Source: Gammaproteobacteria bacterium
GTDB lineage: Bacteria > Pseudomonadota > Gammaproteobacteria > SZUA-229
Assembly (NCBI GenBank): GCA_023136715.1
Contig: JAGLQT010000215.1
Location: 1-6,090, forward strand
Reading direction: 5' to 3'
Length of the DNA stretch: 6,090 nucleotides
The notes under the pieces were generated by a model that saw only the letters and a list, made by a program, of their open reading frames with translations, had not been told where the DNA came from and did not search any database. A program made the translations under genes and the position numbers. How positions within the stretch are numbered: position 1 is the first letter of the stretch; each line of letters starts with the position of its first letter. Below are positions 1 through 4,962 of this stretch, one piece after another.

Positions 1-491
1 TTGTCTTTCAACTGCTTATAGCGTCTTTTCGCACGTTCTTCGGCACTGGCGGTAAGAAAGATTTTTAGCTCTGCTTCTGGGAAGACGGTTGTACCCATAT
101 CCCGCCCATCTGCTACCAGACCTGGGGCTTTGGCAAAAGCTTTTTGCTTGTTGAGCAAGGCCTGACGCACTTCTGGAATAGCGGCAACCTTCGATGCCAG
201 CACCCCAGTAGCTTCAGTGCGAATCGCCTCGGACACGTTTTCACCTTTCAGATAAACACCTAAGCCATCACCAGATGAGACATACTCTATTTGCATATCT
301 CTCGCTAAATCAGCAAGTTGAGACGCATCATCAAGATCAGCCTCATCACCAACAGTTAACGCCAACAAGCGATAAAGAGAACCACTATCGAGAATATGCC
401 AGCCAAGTTTTTTCGCTACTAACAGGCAAACAGTACCCTTACCTACGCCACTGGGGCCATCAAGTGTCAATACTGGAACATGGGAAGTCAT
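1..491 (-). CDS. cmk: Cytidylate kinase (CMP/dCMP kinase), 3' end cut by window edge
   Basis: Cytosolic kinase that moves the ATP gamma-phosphate onto CMP or dCMP, feeding pyrimidine nucleotide pools. Reading the minus strand from the ATG at 491-489 gives 163 intact codons before the window ends; the family is about 220-230 residues, so roughly the last quarter is missing. Visible signatures are a P-loop GPSGVGKGT (residues 12-20), the CMP-site motif DSGSLYR (35-41, Ser where Ala or Thr is usual), IRTEATG (90-96), PGLVADGRDMGTTVFP (123-138) and a basic EERAKRRYKQL segment (151-161) typical of the LID region. The start lies 6 nt after the aroA stop. A purine-rich AAAGG at 506-502, inside the end of aroA, is well spaced to serve it. 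cmk is the usual gene after aroA in this cluster type, with rpsA commonly next. Identity is secure; only the C-terminus is unseen. Confidence 0.96.
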   Translation of the reverse strand, partial: MTSHVPVLTLDGPSGVGKGTVCLLVAKKLGWHILDSGSLYRLLALTVGDEADLDDASQLADLARDMQIEYVSSGDGLGVYLKGENVSEAIRTEATGVLASKVAAIPEVRQALLNKQKAFAKAPGLVADGRDMGTTVFPEAELKIFLTASAEERAKRRYKQLKD

Positions 492-497
492 CAAGAA

Positions 498-1799
498 TCA
501 ACCTTTCAATTCAATATTCAGGCCTGCGTTCGAGGCCAAATCAACAAAACTGGGGAACGATGTACTCACATTGTCACAGTCTTCAATATCAATTTTGCCT
601 GTTGCGCACAAAGCTGCCATGGCAAAGGCCATCGCAATACGGTGATCATCATGACTATGAACCGTACCTGACTGAATCGCCCCACCCTGTATGACCATGC
701 CATCATCCGTTGCCCTGGCGTCCACACCCAGAGCCTGCAGGCCTTCGGCCATCACCTGAATACGGTCACATTCTTTAACACGCAATTCTTCAGCACCGGT
801 AATAACCGTTTCACCTTCTGCACAGGCCGCAGCTACAAAAATAACGGGGAATTCATCAATCGCCAGTGGCACCAGATGCTCAGGAATTTGCGTGCCTTTT
901 AGCTGAGCACTTCTCACTCTAATGTCAGCCACAGGTTCACCACCCGCCTCGCGCTGGTTCATTAATTCAATATTCGCACCCATCAACTTCAAAATATCGA
1001 TCACACCCGTTCTGGTTGGATTAATACCGACATGCTCAAGAGTAATATCCGAACCCTCTGCGATGCTCGCGCCCACCATAAAAAAGGCCGACGATGAAAT
1101 ATCCGCTGGCACGTCAATATCACAGGCTTTGAGCTTTGCAGGGCCTTCGAGACACATGGTTGAATCATTAACCTCAACCGGCACACCAAAAGCAGTCAAC
1201 ATGCGCTCTGTGTGATCACGAGTGGGAGCGGGTTCAGTGACACAGGTTTTACCCTCGGCATAGAGGCCCGCCAGCAAACAACAAGATTTAACCTGCGCAC
1301 TGGCCATTGGCATTACATAGTTAATACCGTGCAACTGATGACCACCTGATATTTTTAAAGGCGGCCTTCCTTCGTCCGCAGTTTCAACTATCGCACCCAT
1401 TTCAGCTAATGGATTAGTTACACGTGCCATGGGGCGCTTTGAAAGCGATGCATCACCTTTCAATTCCACATCAAAAGATAACCCTGAAAACAAACCAGCC
1501 AGCAATCGCATAGACGTGCCAGAATTGCCAACATCTAATGCATGCTCGGGTTTTTTAAGCCCCTGCATACCAACACCATGCACCACAACTTTGCCATTTT
1601 CAGGCCCATCAATCTCGACACCCATGGCACGAAATGCACGCAGAGTATTCAAGCTATCTTCACCTTCAAGAAAGCCGCTGATTTGGCTTGTGCCTTCAGC
1701 AATAGAACCAAACATGATCGAGCGGTGCGAAATTGATTTATCACCGGGAACACGAATATTGCCCTTGAGCACACCACCATTTTGTACTGTAAATTTCAT
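498..1799 (-). CDS. aroA: 3-phosphoshikimate 1-carboxyvinyltransferase (EPSP synthase), class II-like
   Basis: Transfers the enolpyruvyl group of phosphoenolpyruvate to shikimate-3-phosphate, the sixth shikimate-pathway step, in the cytosol. The 433-residue product matches family length. Seen: N-terminal VPGDKSISHRS (18-27, with the substrate-binding Lys21), GNSGTSMRLL (91-100), SKRPM (120-124), SAQVK (167-171), APTRDHTERM (191-200), NPTR (260-263), the Asp315 region AIDEFPV (313-319), VKECDR (341-346) and HDDHRIAM (383-390). GDKS, SAQVK, RDHTE and NPTR together are the motif set used to define class II EPSP synthases (Bacillus/CP4 type) as opposed to the E. coli type. The residue equivalent to CP4 Ala100 is Gly94. 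The ATG is preceded by GGAAA at 1810-1806, 6 nt upstream. It is an independent gene 42 nt after tyrA, not the tyrA-aroA fusion of Pseudomonas, and cmk starts 6 nt beyond its TGA. Also called aroF in some supraoperon literature. Confidence 0.98.
   Translation of the reverse strand: MKFTVQNGGVLKGNIRVPGDKSISHRSIMFGSIAEGTSQISGFLEGEDSLNTLRAFRAMGVEIDGPENGKVVVHGVGMQGLKKPEHALDVGNSGTSMRLLAGLFSGLSFDVELKGDASLSKRPMARVTNPLAEMGAIVETADEGRPPLKISGGHQLHGINYVMPMASAQVKSCCLLAGLYAEGKTCVTEPAPTRDHTERMLTAFGVPVEVNDSTMCLEGPAKLKACDIDVPADISSSAFFMVGASIAEGSDITLEHVGINPTRTGVIDILKLMGANIELMNQREAGGEPVADIRVRSAQLKGTQIPEHLVPLAIDEFPVIFVAAACAEGETVITGAEELRVKECDRIQVMAEGLQALGVDARATDDGMVIQGGAIQSGTVHSHDDHRIAMAFAMAALCATGKIDIEDCDNVSTSFPSFVDLASNAGLNIELKG
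502..506 (-). promoter_or_regulatory. cmk ribosome binding site within the aroA 3' end
   Basis: AAAGG read on the minus strand at 506-502 lies 10 nt before the cmk ATG at 491-489 and overlaps the last aroA codons. It supports this ATG as the cmk start, as does the match of the following residues to the family N-terminus. Confidence 0.55.
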
Positions 1800-1805
1800 T
1801 AATGA

Positions 1806-1810
1806 TTTCC
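1806..1810 (-). promoter_or_regulatory. aroA ribosome binding site
   Basis: GGAAA read on the minus strand at 1810-1806 is 6 nt before the aroA ATG (1799-1797), directly after the intergenic inverted repeat. It supports the ATG at 1799, whose next residues (MKFTVQNGG) resemble EPSP synthase N-termini. Confidence 0.55.
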
Positions 1811-1811
1811 A

Positions 1812-1840
1812 GAAGTTTTTATGACTAAAACCAAAACTTC
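1812..1840 (-). repeat. Inverted repeat in the tyrA-aroA intergenic gap
   Basis: The 42-nt gap between the tyrA stop and the aroA start holds GAAGTTTT (1812-1819) and its exact complement AAAACTTC (1833-1840), an 8-bp inverted repeat around a 13-nt spacer. On the transcript the hairpin would begin 1 nt after the tyrA TAG and end 1 nt before the aroA Shine-Dalgarno GGAAA (1810-1806), leaving that site exposed. There is no following U-run and little GC, so it is not a standard intrinsic terminator. It could be a processing or stability element, or chance in an A/T-rich gap. Confidence 0.4.
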
Positions 1841-1841
1841 A

Positions 1842-2711
1842 CTACTGATTATTAAATTGATCTCGCGCCTGTTTGGCACGTGCGAAAATTTCGATAAGTG
1901 CTTCTCCATCATTATTTTCTAAAGCACTTGAAATAGTTTGAAGCTGGTCCTGATATTTATTCATCATGTCCAATATATCTTTTCGATTACTCAGACAAAT
2001 GTCTCGCCACATTACAGGATCACTGGAAGCAATACGGGTAAAGTCACGAAAACCACCCGCGGCAAAACGAAAAACTTCGTCGACTTCATCTAGATTATTC
2101 AAGCAATCAACCAGACCAAAAGCCAGGATATGCGGCAAGTGGCTGGTACCAGCCAGCACCATATCATGATGCTCAGCAGACATTGTTTCAACTTCAGCAC
2201 CTGCAGCACGCCACATATCAGCAATCAGCTCTACAGCGCCACTATCAACTTTGTCTGTCGGTGTCAGGATAACTTTTCGATTTTCATAAAGCCCGGTAAA
2301 TGCCGCTGTGACCCCACTTTTCTCTGTCCCTGAAATGGGGTGGCCTGCAACGAAACGATTAAAGTCTTTTCCAAAAGCTGATTCGGCATCCTTAATGACT
2401 GTTTGCTTCGCGCTGCCCGCATCGGTGACCACCGCTGTCGATGATAAAGCTGGAGCAATCTGCTCAAAGACATTTTTCATCGCACTCAATGGCACGGCGA
2501 CAACGACAATATCGGCATCATTCACTGCCAGTGAAAAATCAGTTTCGTAGTGATCGATAACGTTTAACTCAATCGCTTTCTTAAGCGTTGCTTCTGTGCG
2601 ACCTGCACCCACAACTCGTTGACAGAAGCCGGATTGTTTTAATGCCAGCGCCAGTGAACCGCCTATCAGGCCAGTTCCAATAATGCACACTGTTTTCACT
2701 TTCGCTGTCAT
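1842..2711 (-). CDS. tyrA: Prephenate/arogenate dehydrogenase (TyrA), monofunctional
   Basis: Oxidatively decarboxylates prephenate (to 4-hydroxyphenylpyruvate) or arogenate (to tyrosine), the branch to tyrosine. The 289 residues form one TyrA dehydrogenase unit with no fused chorismate mutase and no obvious C-terminal ACT domain. The N-terminal Rossmann fold carries IGTGLIGGSLA (11-21, GxGxxG). The second strand ends VVGAGR (33-38), with no acidic residue where NAD-specific members usually carry Asp, which hints at NADP use (inference). The catalytic region has GHPISGTEKSG (123-133, His124) and TSHLPHILA (189-197, His191 and His194), followed by AAGGFRDFTRIASSDPVMW (217-235), a strong family signature. 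The ATG overlaps the hisC stop as ATGA, with Shine-Dalgarno AGAGG at 2723-2719, 7 nt upstream and within a small predicted hairpin. The stop is TAG. Substrate preference cannot be fixed from sequence alone; 'cyclohexadienyl dehydrogenase' would be a safe neutral name. Confidence 0.96.
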   Translation of the reverse strand: MTAKVKTVCIIGTGLIGGSLALALKQSGFCQRVVGAGRTEATLKKAIELNVIDHYETDFSLAVNDADIVVVAVPLSAMKNVFEQIAPALSSTAVVTDAGSAKQTVIKDAESAFGKDFNRFVAGHPISGTEKSGVTAAFTGLYENRKVILTPTDKVDSGAVELIADMWRAAGAEVETMSAEHHDMVLAGTSHLPHILAFGLVDCLNNLDEVDEVFRFAAGGFRDFTRIASSDPVMWRDICLSNRKDILDMMNKYQDQLQTISSALENNDGEALIEIFARAKQARDQFNNQ

Positions 2712-3829
2712 GCTAAAACCTCTGTTAAGGTTTTTATAAATCGTTGATTCTGTTCTTCTGTGCCTATGGTAATTCTAAGAAAGTCCGGCATATTATAGTT
2801 GCCGACCGGACGAACAATGACACCTTTTTTTAACAGGGCATCGTAAACAGCCTGACCATCCCGTCGCAAATTGACCGAAATAAAGTTACCCATGGTGGGC
2901 AAATAATCTAAACCTAAATCGGTAAATGATTTCTGTAAATACGCCTTACCCTGATCATTAAGTGCCACACTATTTTTAATATGTTCTTCATCATCGAGTG
3001 AAGCCAATGCCGCTTCCTGCGCTAATAAATTTGTATTGAAAGGCTGCCTGACACGATTCAACAAATCAGCAATTTCTGGATTTGATAAAGAATAACCAAT
3101 GCGAAGTCCAGCCAGGGCATAGATCTTTGAAAACGTACCGGTAATCACAAGATTAGGGTATTGCGCCAGCCACTCACTAGCATCAATCTGCAACGACTCA
3201 TCCATATACTCGTTATATGCCATATCTAATACAACAATGACATCATCCGGCAAGTCATTCATCAACTGCTTCAGCATCTGGGGTTCCAACCAGGTTCCAG
3301 TTGGATTATTGGGGTTAGCGATAAAGATGACGCGTGTATCTTTATCCACACTGGCTAGCAAAGCATCAGGATCATGACCCAGTGGCATAGTCGCGTGCTC
3401 TAGCGGAAAAGCCTTGGCAACGTTAGCTCTGGCACCAACTGCCTGCACAACGATAGGATAAACCGCAAATGAATATTCTGAAAAAACAGCCGATGTTTCT
3501 GGCGTTAAAAAAGCACGCGCAACCAGCTCAAGAATATCATTGGAACCATTACCCAAAGTCACACAGGCGGAATCGACTTTATATTTTTGTGCAATGCGTG
3601 CAGTGAGTTTGAAACCACCACCGTCAGGATAAAAATTTACCGATTCACAATGCTTGTGAATTGCCTCAACTGCTTTGACACTTGGGCCTAGCGGGTTCTC
3701 GTTGGATGCGAGTTTAATCGAGCCAGTAATCCCCAGCTCACGCTCCAGTTCTTCAACAGGCTTTCCAGGCAAATAAGGTCGAAGTTGTTGAACACCTGAT
3801 GCTGCCAAAGATAGAAATGACTTAGCCAC
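2708..3829 (-). CDS. hisC: Histidinol-phosphate/aromatic aminotransferase (HisC family), GTG start
   Basis: PLP-dependent class I/II aminotransferase of the histidinol-phosphate family, 373 residues, the usual length. Seen: KLASNENPLGPS (39-50, substrate/PLP region), YPDGGGFKL (67-75), LGNGSNDIL (92-100), ANPNNPTGT (171-179), LDMAYNEY (201-208, PLP-ring Asp202 and Tyr205), GTFSKIYALAGLRIGY (231-246, Schiff-base Lys235) and FLRITIGT (350-357, carboxylate-binding Arg352). The family converts imidazole-acetol phosphate to histidinol phosphate. Copies placed between pheA and tyrA are often broad-specificity paralogues that transaminate phenylpyruvate, hydroxyphenylpyruvate or prephenate, so an aromatic role is inferred here from context. 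The start is GTG at 3829-3827: an in-frame TAA lies 6 nt upstream at 3838-3836, no better start is in between, and the next residues already match the family N-terminus. A modest GGA lies at 3841-3839. It is 39 nt after pheA, and its TGA overlaps the tyrA ATG by 4 nt. Confidence 0.95.
   Translation of the reverse strand: MAKSFLSLAASGVQQLRPYLPGKPVEELERELGITGSIKLASNENPLGPSVKAVEAIHKHCESVNFYPDGGGFKLTARIAQKYKVDSACVTLGNGSNDILELVARAFLTPETSAVFSEYSFAVYPIVVQAVGARANVAKAFPLEHATMPLGHDPDALLASVDKDTRVIFIANPNNPTGTWLEPQMLKQLMNDLPDDVIVVLDMAYNEYMDESLQIDASEWLAQYPNLVITGTFSKIYALAGLRIGYSLSNPEIADLLNRVRQPFNTNLLAQEAALASLDDEEHIKNSVALNDQGKAYLQKSFTDLGLDYLPTMGNFISVNLRRDGQAVYDALLKKGVIVRPVGNYNMPDFLRITIGTEEQNQRFIKTLTEVLA
2715..2734 (-). 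promoter_or_regulatory. Hairpin over the tyrA Shine-Dalgarno at the hisC-tyrA overlap
   Basis: The transcript contains AAAACCT and AGGTTTT separated by TAACAG, a perfect 7-bp inverted repeat with a 6-nt loop. The only good ribosome binding site for tyrA, AGAGG at 2723-2719, lies in the loop and the 3' arm, 7 nt before the ATG. The whole element is inside the last codons of hisC, and the hisC stop overlaps the tyrA start as ATGA. Ribosomes finishing hisC would open the hairpin, so it fits translational coupling. The pairing is A/T-rich and its stability is modest; function is inferred. Confidence 0.4.
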
Positions 3830-3841
3830 AATATTTTATCC
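3827..3841 (-). promoter_or_regulatory. hisC GTG initiation region
   Basis: hisC begins with GTG (3829-3827). An in-frame TAA at 3838-3836 forbids any start further upstream, and only ATT and AAT codons lie between. A weak GGA at 3841-3839, 9 nt before the GTG, is the only Shine-Dalgarno candidate, so initiation is probably less efficient than for tyrA or aroA. Confidence 0.65.
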
Positions 3842-3868
3842 GAAGATTAATTTGAACTTGTAAGGTAA

Positions 3869-4954
3869 TTAAATAACAGCTTTTGGATACGAACCCAGCA
3901 CCGTTACCATTGCACTGGCCTTTTCGATTTCTTCAATCGCTGCCTGCACGTTCTCATCGTCACGATGACCGTCGATATCGATAAAGAAAACGTATTCCCA
4001 AACACCTTTGCGCGAAGGACGTGATTCAATATTACTCATGCTGATATCTCGTTTAGCTAAAGGCTCGAGCAAGCCAAATAAAGACCCTGGACGATTGTGT
4101 GCAAACACCATTAAGCTGGTGCGATCATTACCACTTGGTGGTGATTGATGTTTACCGATAACAACAAATCGCGTTGTATTATCGGGTTCATCTTCGATAT
4201 CTGGTTTTAAAACCGGCACTTCGTACAACTCTGATGCCTGAATACCTGCAATAGCTGCCGACTGTTTATTTTTGTGCGATAGCTGTACTGCTTCCGCATT
4301 ACTATTACTCGCTATACGCTGTGCATTGGGTAGATATTTATCCAGCCATAAGCGACATTGAGCTAATGATTGCTGATGCGAATAGACTCGCTCAATATTT
4401 TCCAGCCCATCTTCCAGAGATAGAAGGTTATGACGAATTCTCAATTCCACTTCACCCACAATGGAAAGCGATGAATTCATTAACAAATCAAGAGTATGAT
4501 TAATAACACCCTCAGTTGAATTCTCTACAGGAACTACTCCAAAATTCGCACCATCTGCTTCAACCAGACGAAAAACTTCTTCGATACTGTCTACTGATTC
4601 TTCTTTAAAAAAAGAACCAAAGTGTTTAAGCGAAGCAGAATGGGTATAGGTACCTTTAGGCCCTAAAAAAGCAACCTGTAATGGTTTTTCCAGCGCCAGA
4701 CACGCCGCCATTATTTCACGAAAAATGCCGGCAACAACGTTATCCGATAGTGGGCCTTCGTTTCTATCTTTTACCGCCTGTAGTACCTGAGCTTCTCGTT
4801 CAGGTCGGTAGAAATGTCCGGTCTCACCTTGCTGTTGTTTTATCACCGCTACTTTGGCCGCGCACTCAGCACGCTCAGAAACCAGTTGCTGTATCGTCGT
4901 ATCGATTTTATCGATACGCGTACGAACCTCAGCGAGTGGATCTTTCTCTGTCAT
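3869..4954 (-). CDS. pheA: Bifunctional chorismate mutase / prephenate dehydratase (P-protein)
   Basis: Catalyses chorismate to prephenate and prephenate to phenylpyruvate, the committed branch to phenylalanine. The 361 residues show the full P-protein order. An AroQ-type chorismate mutase spans about 1-90, with active-site-like Arg11, Arg28 and Lys39 and the FYRPERE segment (48-54). Prephenate dehydratase spans about 93-270, with VAFLGPKGTYTHSA (94-107), GVVPVENSTEGVINHT (139-154), ASNSNAEAV (215-223) and the catalytic TTRF motif (260-263). The C-terminal ACT domain (about 278-361) has the NRPGSLFGLL motif (287-296) and NIESRPSR (308-315). These match the GALV and ESRP elements that bind phenylalanine in feedback-controlled homologues, so allosteric inhibition is likely (inference). 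The ATG is 8 nt after the serA TAA, and no convincing Shine-Dalgarno is visible, which suggests coupling to serA translation. No frameshift or missing motif. Confidence 0.98.
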   Translation of the reverse strand: MTEKDPLAEVRTRIDKIDTTIQQLVSERAECAAKVAVIKQQQGETGHFYRPEREAQVLQAVKDRNEGPLSDNVVAGIFREIMAACLALEKPLQVAFLGPKGTYTHSASLKHFGSFFKEESVDSIEEVFRLVEADGANFGVVPVENSTEGVINHTLDLLMNSSLSIVGEVELRIRHNLLSLEDGLENIERVYSHQQSLAQCRLWLDKYLPNAQRIASNSNAEAVQLSHKNKQSAAIAGIQASELYEVPVLKPDIEDEPDNTTRFVVIGKHQSPPSGNDRTSLMVFAHNRPGSLFGLLEPLAKRDISMSNIESRPSRKGVWEYVFFIDIDGHRDDENVQAAIEEIEKASAMVTVLGSYPKAVI

Positions 4955-4962
4955 AGGTATAA

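Noticed and set aside
275..694. 139-codon plus-strand open frame spanning the cmk-aroA junction
   Set aside because: It is antisense to two clearly conserved genes, its product is rich in His and Gln with no recognisable motif, and it has no ribosome binding site I could see. It is a shadow frame.
1429..1824. 131-codon plus-strand open frame antisense to the start of aroA
   Set aside because: It lies opposite conserved EPSP synthase codons including the substrate-binding motif; the composition is Pro/Ser/Thr-rich, as expected for a reverse-frame shadow.
1812..1840. Rho-independent terminator between tyrA and aroA
   Set aside because: The stem is A/T-rich and is not followed by a U-run on the transcript strand, and aroA would be cut off from its operon. 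It is kept only as an inverted repeat.
3830..3868. Possible promoter in the pheA-hisC gap (TTACAA and TAAAAT, 19 nt apart)
   Set aside because: The -35 match is poor, the spacing is longer than optimal, and A/T-rich gaps produce such matches by chance. Tight gene packing favours read-through.
4601..4613. Run of seven T followed by AAAGAA on the coding strand of pheA, a possible slippage site
   Set aside because: The pheA frame continues intact through both downstream domains, so there is no need for a frameshift, and no stimulatory structure or alternative product is evident.
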